The translations under genes and the position numbers were made by a program. DNA of 64,000 nt from Mycobacteroides saopaulense (GTDB lineage Bacteria; Actinomycetota; Actinomycetes; Mycobacteriales; Mycobacteriaceae). The stretch spans positions 4,526,001 through 4,590,000 of the forward strand of contig NZ_CP010271.1 of NCBI RefSeq assembly GCF_001456355.1, given 5' to 3'. Position 1 is the stretch's first letter; each line of letters opens with the position of its first letter. A model generated the notes under the pieces. It worked only from the letters and a program-made list of their open reading frames with translations, was not told the DNA's origin and did not search any database. Of the stretch, positions 56,207 to 63,871 are shown piece by piece.

Positions 56207-57162
56207 GAAGCCAACCTTCTTCCTCGATTCCAATCAGAACGAATAGGTTCTTTATCCGGACTTACATTGCGTAGCGCAGCCCTATCAGGATTAGCAGATA
56301 GCACAGAGACTCCGACCATCACCGCCGAGAAGCTAAACAACCCAAGTGAAAAGAAGATCGCGACGTGAAGAACTATGGCTGCATACATTGTCATAGCTCT
56401 GATTCGCGGAGTTGCCAGAATCCCCACCGCCATGACCAACTCCAGAACGATAGCCCCCCACGTGATGGCAACCACCCCGAAAGGAAGGGCTGAGACTTTT
56501 AGAGTAAGGTTACTCAGGATTCCTGCCGAGCCGAACATCTTGTCACGCGCAAAATAATAGAATGCCGTTCCATTAGCCCAGTCCTCGACACCCATCTTCG
56601 ATATAGCACTATGCGCGTATATAAAGAACAGCTGTATGCGACCTACCCACGAGATCACATACCCAATGGCACGGTACTCCACGCGCATACGATTTGAGGG
56701 ATGCCGCCAGTGCGAAGTTCTACTGTCGATCAAACACAATGGGGTTATTAAAAGGACGAATATCAAGGCTATGGCGTCACCGCCGTCGGGAAGTGTTATT
56801 GATGTAGATATGGACAGGGTAGCCCAAAGGTGAGGTAGCGCGAGAAGACGGGGCCGGTACCCGATAACCACTAAAATCAATACTGCGCCCAACAAAATGG
56901 TTCGCCCAGCTATACCGACGCCGAATAGCGGCATACAGTACAGTGAGGCGTATCCGAGGAAGCACCGCGGTCCTCCGACTCCGCCGACTGGATGGAAGAG
57001 CGCCGATAGGGGCGTGAGCCAGATCTCGCTCAATGTCGCAGCCGCTAATGTCGAGCGGCCGATCGCGAACCAGAGATTTCGGTGATCGAATCGAACTATT
57101 CTGCTAATGAATGAATATTGGTGCGCGTAAGATTTCACCTTAGGTTCCGTTGCACTGGACAT
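56191..57162 (-). CDS. sdpB: SdpB-family membrane protein (HTTM type)
   Basis: 323 residues with six to eight hydrophobic helices. RIVRFDHRNLWFAIGRSTLAAATLSEIW begins the HTTM-like fold, and FIYAHSAISKMGVEDWANGTAFYYFARD is the SdpB-type central motif with Lys and Trp. SdpB works with SdpA in maturing the SdpC toxin. Its ATG at 57162 overlaps the sdpA stop by 23 bases; GTG 57138 is an alternative. Visible preference for A/T-ending codons sets it apart from flanking core genes. Confidence 0.82.
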   Translation of the reverse strand: MSSATEPKVKSYAHQYSFISRIVRFDHRNLWFAIGRSTLAAATLSEIWLTPLSALFHPVGGVGGPRCFLGYASLYCMPLFGVGIAGRTILLGAVLILVVIGYRPRLLALPHLWATLSISTSITLPDGGDAIALIFVLLITPLCLIDSRTSHWRHPSNRMRVEYRAIGYVISWVGRIQLFFIYAHSAISKMGVEDWANGTAFYYFARDKMFGSAGILSNLTLKVSALPFGVVAITWGAIVLELVMAVGILATPRIRAMTMYAAIVLHVAIFFSLGLFSFSAVMVGVSVLSANPDRAALRNVSPDKEPIRSDWNRGRRLASWGMH

Positions 57163-57742
57163 TGGCGCGGGCGAACTTGAAGACGGCGTATCGATCTGAA
57201 ATGAGGTCGCGATATGCCCACTTGGTGATGTGTTCGACGGTAAAGATGACGTCGCCGCAGATAGTGGGGATTGGGCTTTCGTTCTTTACTTGGGGCACGT
57301 CGATCGGGGTGGTTGATGTCAGACAACGCTCTCTCATCCGGGATTCGCAGTCTCGCCAGCCCTGGGTGAGCTGGCGGTCAAGGGCTGCGAGCTCTGGGCC
57401 TTGTGCCCGCTGCCGGCGGCTGACACCGTAGAGGTTGCTGCTTCGTGTCTGCGGGGTGATGAGCAGGCTGTGCATGCTGCCGTCAGGTAGTACCTGGTAG
57501 GCATCGGTCTGTTCAGACTGGGGGGCGCGTGTGAAGAAGCCGAATCCTTGGCTTGCCACCACGTTGAAGAACAGCTTCAACTGCACGGCATCTGATCGTC
57601 CCATCATCGCGTTTGACGGCAAGGTGGTCAGAAGTGCCGTTCCGAAGAACGCCGACAGCGCCACCGAGGTGGAGACAAATACAGCCATCACACGCCGCCT
57701 GCGCCGCTGCGTTCGGCTGGCTGGTTCTGGCCGGGATCTCAT
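57140..57742 (-). CDS. sdpA: SdpA-family antimicrobial-peptide maturation protein
   Basis: 200 residues. A strongly basic N-terminus (RTQRRRRR) is followed by one helix (18-41), then the SdpA domain with QGFGFFTRAPQSEQTDAYQV, matching the typical FFT-x-x-P of SdpA proteins, and LYGVSRRQRAQG and WRDCESR downstream. SdpA is required for toxin processing in B. subtilis. It starts with the ATGA that ends sdpC. The 80-residue C-terminus has extra cysteines (C132, C140 and others near the end) not seen in the Bacillus protein. Confidence 0.82.
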   Translation of the reverse strand: MRSRPEPASRTQRRRRRVMAVFVSTSVALSAFFGTALLTTLPSNAMMGRSDAVQLKLFFNVVASQGFGFFTRAPQSEQTDAYQVLPDGSMHSLLITPQTRSSNLYGVSRRQRAQGPELAALDRQLTQGWRDCESRMRERCLTSTTPIDVPQVKNESPIPTICGDVIFTVEHITKWAYRDLISDRYAVFKFARANVQCNGT

Positions 57743-58491
57743 GGGTGAGGTCTCAGCTCAAGAACAATTTTACGGACCGCCTCATCGAAATCGATCTGCT
57801 TGGGTCGGTGCTCGAATTGGTAGGTAATGAAAATCGGGACGAAGATCGCCACAACGCTTACCACTGCAGCGCCGGTGACCAGAACCACCAGGCTGAGTGC
57901 TGCCGCTACCGCCACCGTGCCCCAGGCGCCGAATGTGACTGAACCGACCGCCACGTAGTCGGTGAGGATTAGTCCGTTATTTTTGTACCAGCCGCTTCCG
58001 GGGTCTCGTTGAGGTAGCCCGTCCGGGTATTGGTAGTCGCAGGGCGATGCTAGCGTTCGGGAGGATTTTGAGGTTGCGCGGACACCCCATTCTTTGATGT
58101 CTTCGTTGAATTGATTTATGGCCTGTTCGACCCGATAGGGCTGCCCGCTCTGAAAATTGTCCGTCACTGAAGATTGGAAGTTCTTATCCACCTGCCCAAC
58201 ACAGTTCGTGACTGTGTTGACGATCTCGCGGCGATCGCTATCGTTAGCGATACCAGCAATGGGTGCGCCGATCGATAGGCCGGGATGCTCGTGGGTAATC
58301 CTTCCACTATTCAAGACCAGAAATTCGACGATCTCGTGACTGCTGTACGGCACCCCTGATGGGGTCGCCGCCGCTGTTGGGGTACTGGACTCAGCCGGCT
58401 GTCGAAGGTGGTTCGCGCCGAAGATGAGGCTGCATGCCAAGAGCACGACCAGCGCTCGTCGGCGCAAGCTGCGCAGATTGTTATGCCGCAT
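57739..58491 (-). CDS. sdpC: SdpC-family antimicrobial peptide precursor
   Basis: 250 residues (203 in B. subtilis). Signal peptide at about 1-26. The family's N-terminal region is seen in YSSHEIVEFLVLNSGRITHEHPG and the helical block NDSDRREIVNTVTNCVGQVDKNF. A long hydrophobic segment (about 175-224: ILTDYVAVGSVTFGAWG, then many Ala/Val) occupies the place of the SDP toxin, and a charged amphipathic tail (FDEAVRKIVLELRP) follows. The two-cysteine loop of Bacillus SDP is absent; only Cys97 and Cys151 occur in the mature protein. It precedes sdpA with a four-base overlap. Confidence 0.8.
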   Translation of the reverse strand: MRHNNLRSLRRRALVVLLACSLIFGANHLRQPAESSTPTAAATPSGVPYSSHEIVEFLVLNSGRITHEHPGLSIGAPIAGIANDSDRREIVNTVTNCVGQVDKNFQSSVTDNFQSGQPYRVEQAINQFNEDIKEWGVRATSKSSRTLASPCDYQYPDGLPQRDPGSGWYKNNGLILTDYVAVGSVTFGAWGTVAVAAALSLVVLVTGAAVVSVVAIFVPIFITYQFEHRPKQIDFDEAVRKIVLELRPHP

Positions 58492-58494
58492 TAG

Positions 58495-58866
58495 CTAGTC
58501 GCCTTCCGGCACGGCACGCGCAGCAGATCCGGCCCGACTGGTGGCAAAGATGATCCAGCCCAGATAGAAGACAAGCCAGACGACAGCGGTGAGGAGCACA
58601 AATGACACAGTTTCAGGCCAGACCGTGATGTTGACGATCATGAGAACTGCTGCGATGCCGTGCAGGGGCAGGCTCCACAGCAGAAGTCGCGTACCCGTCT
58701 CTTGGCCAGCGCGCCACGCGGCATCGCTACGCATCGTGCTGGGTGTCCTTATTCCCACATACTGGTTTCGCGGCAGGTTGTTACTTGTGACTCGTCCGCG
58801 TAACCAGATCCAGAGCCCCGCCTGCGATAATGCGAGGAAAATCATCCCGCAACTGGCGTTAACCAT
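58495..58866 (-). CDS. SdpI-family immunity protein, copy 2
   Basis: 123 residues. Helix at 5-22, then the SdpI motif LPRNQYVGIRTPSTMRSDAAWRAGQETG (31-58), closer to the classic GIRTPxT form than copy 1, then two helices. AGGCGG lies seven bases before the ATG. It ends three bases before the sdpC start. Placing an immunity gene directly before the toxin gene ensures it is made first (inference). Confidence 0.82.
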   Translation of the reverse strand: MVNASCGMIFLALSQAGLWIWLRGRVTSNNLPRNQYVGIRTPSTMRSDAAWRAGQETGTRLLLWSLPLHGIAAVLMIVNITVWPETVSFVLLTAVVWLVFYLGWIIFATSRAGSAARAVPEGD

Positions 58867-58902
58867 GTTACTACCGCCTAACCTTTCCTGAACAATGCAC
58901 AG

Positions 58903-59436
58903 CTAGTTTGGAGTCGTGCAGACTGTAAATCGCCGTATCGGGTGCGCGACTCCGCCGCTTCGGCAGTAACTCACGTCAATGCCGCCCACAACGACAAATG
59001 TTGGTTTGACTGAGCCCAGCTCCACACACGGCTCTTTAGATACAGAGTTTTCAGATATCGCCATGCAGTGCTCTGTGGACCAGTCGTAATCCATGCATAG
59101 CGCGCCGCTCGTTGTATCTGTGGTGTAGGCGTATGCGATATCCACATCCGAGATGCACCCTTTGACGCTGCTCGCACGTTGCACAATTCTGTAGGTGCTT
59201 GTTGCGCTTCCGCAGGCCTCAGCTTGCACTAACGGTAGCTCAGCAGTACCGGCGATAGAGACGCATTCGTCCCGGCCCAGTCCTTTGTTGGGTACCTCAT
59301 TGGCGATCGATTGAAAGTCGCGCGTGACGTACACGGACGCTTTTCCGTGGTCCGAGGCTAGGAATCCGACGAATAGCGCACACACCAAAGTGAGGGCACT
59401 ACCCAGATAAATCGCCCACTTCGCGCTACCTGACAT
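58903..59436 (-). CDS. Exported LppU/SCO3897-like Cys-containing protein
   Basis: 177 residues. One N-terminal helix (WAIYLGSALTLVCALFVGFLA) anchors a domain with at least eight cysteines in the order DECVS, EACGS, KGCIS, ALCMD, EHCMA, EPCVE, SYCRS and FTVCT. The spacing resembles LppU-type lipoproteins of Actinobacteria. No lipobox is evident, so it is probably membrane-anchored. It is 36 bases before the second SdpI gene in the same direction. A link to the toxin is inferred from operon position. Confidence 0.6.
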   Translation of the reverse strand: MSGSAKWAIYLGSALTLVCALFVGFLASDHGKASVYVTRDFQSIANEVPNKGLGRDECVSIAGTAELPLVQAEACGSATSTYRIVQRASSVKGCISDVDIAYAYTTDTTSGALCMDYDWSTEHCMAISENSVSKEPCVELGSVKPTFVVVGGIDVSYCRSGGVAHPIRRFTVCTTPN

Positions 59437-59482
59437 TAGCTCTAGAACCTTTCGGAAGCCTGAATCTTGAACATCAAACGCC

Positions 59483-60217
59483 TCACACCGCGATCGCTCC
59501 TGAACATGGCGCAGGATTCGGATTGGGGTTTATCTGTTGGGGTCTGGTCAGCGACGCTTGCTTGACTCTGCCCGACAGCTGTCTAGTCGTACTGTCCTCA
59601 GTTTTGGACTGGCCGGGCTGCTGGGTAGGTGCTGGCTGTGCACTGCTGGGAATTTGAGTCGGGTGCTGTGTTTGGTTGGGAGCTTGACTCGGCTGCTGAT
59701 TCTGCGGCTGCTGCTGCGAGCCTTGCTGAGGCGAGTTTTGTTGCGGTGCTTGATAGTCCGGATTGGCTTTACCGGGCCCCTGAGTGTAGGGGGTGGCGGT
59801 TTGGTAGTCGGGGGGCTGAGTGCCGTGCTGGGGTTGTTGCACACCCTGTTGGGCCTGCTGGCCAGCCTGCTGGCCGACTTGTTGCCCCGCTTGGGGGGCG
59901 CCGCTGTTATAGATGCTGATTCCGCTGTTCTGATCCAGTGGTGGCTGGTTGATACCGCCCTGGTAGTCGGGCATCGAACTGGGCATGCCTGGGGGCTGGA
60001 ATTGAGAGCCTCCGCCGTCGGGCATCCCACCGCCCGGGCCGCCTGTAGGACCTGTGGGATCCGCGGTGGCGCCCGGTACCAGATTGATAGCTCCAATCCC
60101 AGTCGGCTCGTCGGTGATCTGCCAGCCCGCCAAGGCCACTGCGCTAACCGCAACAGCCGCCAAGCCGCGCCGGACACCCACGGGTACAGACATTTTGCGC
60201 GGCTTCATTGGCGTCAT
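59483..60217 (-). CDS. Gln/Pro-rich exported protein
   Basis: 244 residues. A basic start (MTPMKPRKMSVPVGVRRG), a short hydrophobic helix (LAAVAVSAVALAGWQI), then a disordered Gly/Pro/Gln-rich sequence with QQxGQQ and QPxxYQ repeats, and a C-terminal basic patch ending PNPNPAPCSGAIAV. No known domain. Its ATG overlaps the stop of the upstream gene (ATGA), so they are coupled. Extended Gln/Pro-rich proteins can span cell walls; the role here is unknown. Confidence 0.6.
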   Translation of the reverse strand: MTPMKPRKMSVPVGVRRGLAAVAVSAVALAGWQITDEPTGIGAINLVPGATADPTGPTGGPGGGMPDGGGSQFQPPGMPSSMPDYQGGINQPPLDQNSGISIYNSGAPQAGQQVGQQAGQQAQQGVQQPQHGTQPPDYQTATPYTQGPGKANPDYQAPQQNSPQQGSQQQPQNQQPSQAPNQTQHPTQIPSSAQPAPTQQPGQSKTEDSTTRQLSGRVKQASLTRPQQINPNPNPAPCSGAIAV

Positions 60218-60720
60218 GACCGGTGCCTTCTTTCTCGCAAGCTCAGGTGCGGCAGTGGTGGGTTGTTATTCGACGAGAACCGCAATTGACCAACGTCGGG
60301 ACCGAGCCCTAACGGGGTGTTGGTTTTCGCTTGCGCTCCCCCGATGTTCTGCACGCGGGGCATGTCGCCGGACTGAGCCACCGGATGCGGGATTGGCTTC
60401 GCCGGCGGCACACCCGGGCCATTGGGATCGGCACAGGCGGGACTGGCGGCCTGGCTCATGATCGCCGACGGAACAACCAGCACAGTCACCGCCGGCGCGA
60501 TCCGTATCCGACGAAGCTGGCTGAATCCAGCCGCGATATATGTGCTGAAGTCGGCATGGCCCGTACCGCGGCGGCAGGTCATGCTCCGCACCATATCCCC
60601 CAAGCTCCCCATGACCGACCGGGCCCATTTCCGAATCCCCGACAGATCGAGGAAACTCACATTATCAGAATTGAGCTGTTCAATGGCACCATAGATCAGT
60701 ACAGCTAACTTGTCAACCAT
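60214..60720 (-). CDS. Unknown exported or membrane-associated protein, first gene of the block
   Basis: 168 residues. The first 75 are a helical basic region (LSGIRKWARSVMGSLGDMVRSMTCRR), then a hydrophobic segment (IRIAPAVTVLVVPSAIMSQAASPACA) like a late signal sequence, then a Pro/Gly-rich tail. The first 70 residues may not be translated; a GTG near the hydrophobic part would give a normal signal peptide. I do not recognise the family. Four-base overlap with the next gene. Confidence 0.5.
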   Translation of the reverse strand: MVDKLAVLIYGAIEQLNSDNVSFLDLSGIRKWARSVMGSLGDMVRSMTCRRGTGHADFSTYIAAGFSQLRRIRIAPAVTVLVVPSAIMSQAASPACADPNGPGVPPAKPIPHPVAQSGDMPRVQNIGGAQAKTNTPLGLGPDVGQLRFSSNNNPPLPHLSLRERRHRS

Positions 60721-60803
60721 CAGTCGATCAACATTTCCGCAGCTCCAACAGACTCGCTGTGTGATCGATCAGCACCGTTCCTGCAGGTTCCCGAGTCATT
60801 TGT

Positions 60804-61448
60804 CTATAGGTCCTTGGGTTCGCCGTAGATGGTCTGGGTGTCATTGCCGTTCTCGGTGCGGATCCGGAATGTCGCGAAGGACTGGATCTTCACCTGACCG
60901 CCACAGCCATCGGCCTCCACGTTCTGATTGCGCACCTGAGAAACCGCACGCATGTTCCGGAAATTGATGCGGTCCATCGGCAACTGGGCCAAGCCACCCG
61001 GCTTGAGCAGCACGCGCATGTATCCACCGATGTGCTCCTGGGCGCCCAACGAGCCGCCTCCGGACACACCACCGAAGCCACCGCCGCCACCGCCACTCTG
61101 ACTGCCTTGTCCGTAGCCACCGCCGTAGCCCTGGCCGAACACCTGCTGAGAGAGCGTCAAGCCGAGGTCGCCACCCAACTCCACACCCGAGGAAGAGTCA
61201 GTCCGGCAGCCCACGAAGTACCCCGTCTCCAACTGCGCATCCTGGATGACAGCCGACCCCGAACCCGTGATGGTCGCCTCTGCACGGTAGGACACTCGCG
61301 CCTGCCATGAGTGGCTCGCACCAGCGATGTTGTCGATGTGATCGATGACCTCATTGGTCAGCGTCAAACCGACCGTCCAACCATCGTCCGTCACGAACTG
61401 CTGGTACTGGTCCGGCATCCCCTGCGGATCCGCGGCAGCCACGCCCAC
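60804..61448 (-). CDS. MspA-family porin with interrupted signal peptide
   Basis: 214 residues from GTG 61448. The sequence follows the MspA-type domain: DDGWTVGLTLTNEVIDHIDNI, then SWQARVSYRAEATITG, LETGYFVGCRTDSSSGVELGGDLGLTL, a Gly-rich loop, and ADGCGGQVKIQSFATFRI and TIYGEPKDL at the end. Upstream, in frame, RLLSAACVGVAAADP looks like the back half of a signal peptide, but a TAA at 61470-61472 precedes it; an ATG at 61529 begins the same frame. So export is probably lost unless the stop is an error. Confidence 0.75.
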   Translation of the reverse strand: MGVAAADPQGMPDQYQQFVTDDGWTVGLTLTNEVIDHIDNIAGASHSWQARVSYRAEATITGSGSAVIQDAQLETGYFVGCRTDSSSGVELGGDLGLTLSQQVFGQGYGGGYGQGSQSGGGGGGFGGVSGGGSLGAQEHIGGYMRVLLKPGGLAQLPMDRINFRNMRAVSQVRNQNVEADGCGGQVKIQSFATFRIRTENGNDTQTIYGEPKDL

Positions 61449-61571
61449 ACAAGCCGCAGACAGAAGGCGTTAAGAAGTTTTGGTGAGCGTCCCTAGACAG
61501 CTCGCACTCCACTCGGAGGTCTTCGTCATGTCACCTCACCACGCCGTCACCAACGTCCGTGGTCAGTACAT

Positions 61572-62948
61572 CTAGCGCGCCATGTTGGTGAAGCGCGACA
61601 GGTGCAGCTGGTGCGCCACGGTGATGGTTGCCGTCGGGCCGTTACGGTGCTTGCCCAGGATCAGGTCGGCCTCACCACCGCGCGGGTCGTCCCGCTCGAA
61701 CGCATCGGGGCGGTGCAACAGGATCACCATGTCGGCGTCCTGTTCCAGCGAGCCAGATTCACGAAGATCCGAGACCTGCGGCCGCTTGTCGGTGCGCTGC
61801 TCGGGACCACGGTTCAGCTGACTGATCGCGATGACCGGAACCTCGAGCTCCTTGGCCAATAGCTTGAGGTTTCGGGAGAACTCCGAGACTTCCTGCTGAC
61901 GGGATTCGTGCTTCTTACCCGAGGTCATCAGCTGCAGGTAGTCCACGACCACCAGCTTGAGCCCGGCCTTTTGGTTGAGCCGTCGCGCCTTGGCGCGAAT
62001 CTCCATCATCGTCAGGTTCGGCGAGTCGTCGATGTAGAGCGGCGCCTCACTGATCTCACTCATCCGCCGCGCTAGCCGGGTCCAGTCGTCATCGCTCATC
62101 CGGCCCGAGCGCATATCGCCCAGTTTGATCTTCGCCTCGGCCGAGAGCAGTCGCATGACGATCTCGGTCTTGCTCATTTCCAGGGAGAAGATGACGCTGG
62201 GCAGCTGGTGCTTGATCGAGCAGGAGCGCATGAAATCCAGGCCGAGGGTGGATTTACCCACACCCGGTCGAGCCGCCACGATGATCATCTGGCCCGGGTG
62301 CAGGCCATTGGTGATCTCGTCCAGATCGGTGAACCCCGTCGGCACACCCTTGGAGATGCCGCCGGCCGACGCGATCGCGTCGATCTCGTCCATCGTGGGC
62401 TGCAGCAGCTCTTCGAGCGGCACGTAGTCTTCCGACATCCGCCGGTCGGTGACGTCGTAGACCTCGGCCTGCGCCCGGTCCACCACCTCGGCCACATCGG
62501 CACCCTCGGCCCCTGCATACCCGTACTGCACCACGCGGGTCCCGGCCTCCACCAGGCGGCGCAGCAGCGCCTTCTCGGCGACGATCCCGGCGTAGTACCC
62601 GGCGTTGGCGGCCGTCGGCACCGTGGAGATCAGGGTGTGCAGATACGGCGCACCACCCACCCGGCGCAGCTGCCCGCGCCGGTCCAGCTCGGCCGCCACC
62701 GTCACCGCATCGGCGGGCTCTCCCCTGCCGTACAGATCCAGGATCGCCTCGTACACGCTCTGGTGGTTGGGGCGATAGAAATCGTGGGGCCGCAGCTTCT
62801 CCAGAACATCGGCGATGGCGTCCTTGGACAGCAGCATCCCGCCCAGCACGGACTGTTCGGCAGCCACATCCTGAGGTGGTTGACGGCCGAATTCCTCCTC
62901 GGGAGGGGCAACTGGACCGGACTGGCCCAAATCGTCGACTATCGCCAC
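61572..62948 (-). CDS. dnaB: Replicative DNA helicase
   Basis: 458 residues from GTG 62948. The N-terminal DnaG-interacting domain (AAEQSVLGGMLLSKDAIADVLEKL) is followed by the RecA-like helicase: Walker A ARPGVGKST, Walker B VVVDYLQLM and the arginine-finger region near GKHRNGP. Hexameric and replication-fork associated. Length shows that no intein is present, unlike the M. tuberculosis protein. It is the third gene of the rpsR-rplI-dnaB region but separated from rplI by 450 bases. Confidence 0.97.
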   Translation of the reverse strand: MAIVDDLGQSGPVAPPEEEFGRQPPQDVAAEQSVLGGMLLSKDAIADVLEKLRPHDFYRPNHQSVYEAILDLYGRGEPADAVTVAAELDRRGQLRRVGGAPYLHTLISTVPTAANAGYYAGIVAEKALLRRLVEAGTRVVQYGYAGAEGADVAEVVDRAQAEVYDVTDRRMSEDYVPLEELLQPTMDEIDAIASAGGISKGVPTGFTDLDEITNGLHPGQMIIVAARPGVGKSTLGLDFMRSCSIKHQLPSVIFSLEMSKTEIVMRLLSAEAKIKLGDMRSGRMSDDDWTRLARRMSEISEAPLYIDDSPNLTMMEIRAKARRLNQKAGLKLVVVDYLQLMTSGKKHESRQQEVSEFSRNLKLLAKELEVPVIAISQLNRGPEQRTDKRPQVSDLRESGSLEQDADMVILLHRPDAFERDDPRGGEADLILGKHRNGPTATITVAHQLHLSRFTNMAR

Positions 62949-63398
62949 GGCGCGCGGGTCCTCCTACTCGAATCCAGTCGAACACATGATCGCGGCGGGG
63001 TCCGACAAGTGCGGTGGCCCGGCGCGCCGCGGTAGACGTTAGATGTTGCTACGCACCCTGCCAAGTACCCCTGTGGATGAGCCTGGGCATGGGGTGTGGA
63101 CTACTGTCCAACCCGGTGTTAGGGGGTTGGGGAAAACCTGGGGATAGCTACCTACATTCCTGCACTTTTCCCAGTTGGCAGCTGGTGAACTAATTGACAG
63201 GACTGTGGATGGGAATCCGTCCGGCGTGTCGCAGTAGGTTGCGTCTTCGGGCGTGTTCTGTTACCCGTATCAACCCTCTAGGTTAACTAGAGGTAGCTTC
63301 GCTGGACTGGCACACGCGTACAGTACATTCGCCAGTAGATACGGCAACGGCGCCGCGGAAATCCGCGACGCCGTTGACCCGGCAGTTTTTCGGATCGA
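62949..63398. other. rplI-dnaB intergenic region
   Basis: 450 bases. It holds a strong hairpin downstream of rplI (63345-63376) and the dnaB promoter. CTGTGGATGA and CTGTGGATGG at about 63070 and 63204 resemble weak DnaA sites but match poorly. I saw no gene in it. Confidence 0.5.
63345..63376 (-). terminator. Hairpin terminator after rplI
   Basis: CAACGGCG (63345-63352) pairs with CGCCGTTG (63369-63376), and CGCGGA (63354-63359) with TCCGCG (63362-63367), giving a 14-pair stem with one mismatch and a tiny loop. There is no T-run, as common in mycobacteria. It lies 23 bases past the rplI stop. Confidence 0.75.
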
Positions 63399-63854
63399 TC
63401 AGCCTTCGGCGACTACATCCACAGTGACCTTGGTTGCCACCCCGGCGTGCAGATGCACGTCCAGCGCGTACGAACCGATCTGCTTGATGTGAGCCTTCGG
63501 CAGGGTGACGGTCCGCTTGTCCAGGTTCGGGCCACCGGCGGCCTTGATGGCGCCCACCACGTCAGCGGCGGTCACCGAACCGAACAGCTTGCCCTCGCCG
63601 GCGGTCTTCACCGTCAGCTTGACGGCACCCAGACCATCGATCGTCTGCTTGATCTCGTTGGCGTGCTCGACACCGCGGATCTCCTTGGCCTCGCGAGCAC
63701 GACGGATGTCGGTCGCCTGGCGCTCGGCACCGCGGGTGGCGACAATCGCCAGTCCACGGGGCAGCAGGTAGTTGCGTCCGTAACCGTCCTTGACCTCGAC
63801 GGTGTCACCGGCGGCGCCGAGGTGCTCGACCTCGGTCGTCAGAATCAGCTTCAT
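63399..63854 (-). CDS. rplI: 50S ribosomal protein L9
   Basis: 151 residues, the usual length. [36 protein letters not shown] is the L9 N-terminal signature that binds 23S rRNA, followed by the long helix and the C-terminal domain. GGAGGG lies eight bases upstream. It starts 18 bases after the rpsR stop, the standard gene order. Confidence 0.98.
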   Translation of the reverse strand: MKLILTTEVEHLGAAGDTVEVKDGYGRNYLLPRGLAIVATRGAERQATDIRRAREAKEIRGVEHANEIKQTIDGLGAVKLTVKTAGEGKLFGSVTAADVVGAIKAAGGPNLDKRTVTLPKAHIKQIGSYALDVHLHAGVATKVTVDVVAEG

Positions 63855-63871
63855 CAGATGTCCCTCCGGCC

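Noticed and set aside
63060..63215. CTGTGGATGA and CTGTGGATGG as DnaA boxes near dnaB
   Set aside because: They differ from the mycobacterial consensus, show no cluster, and the origin lies elsewhere.
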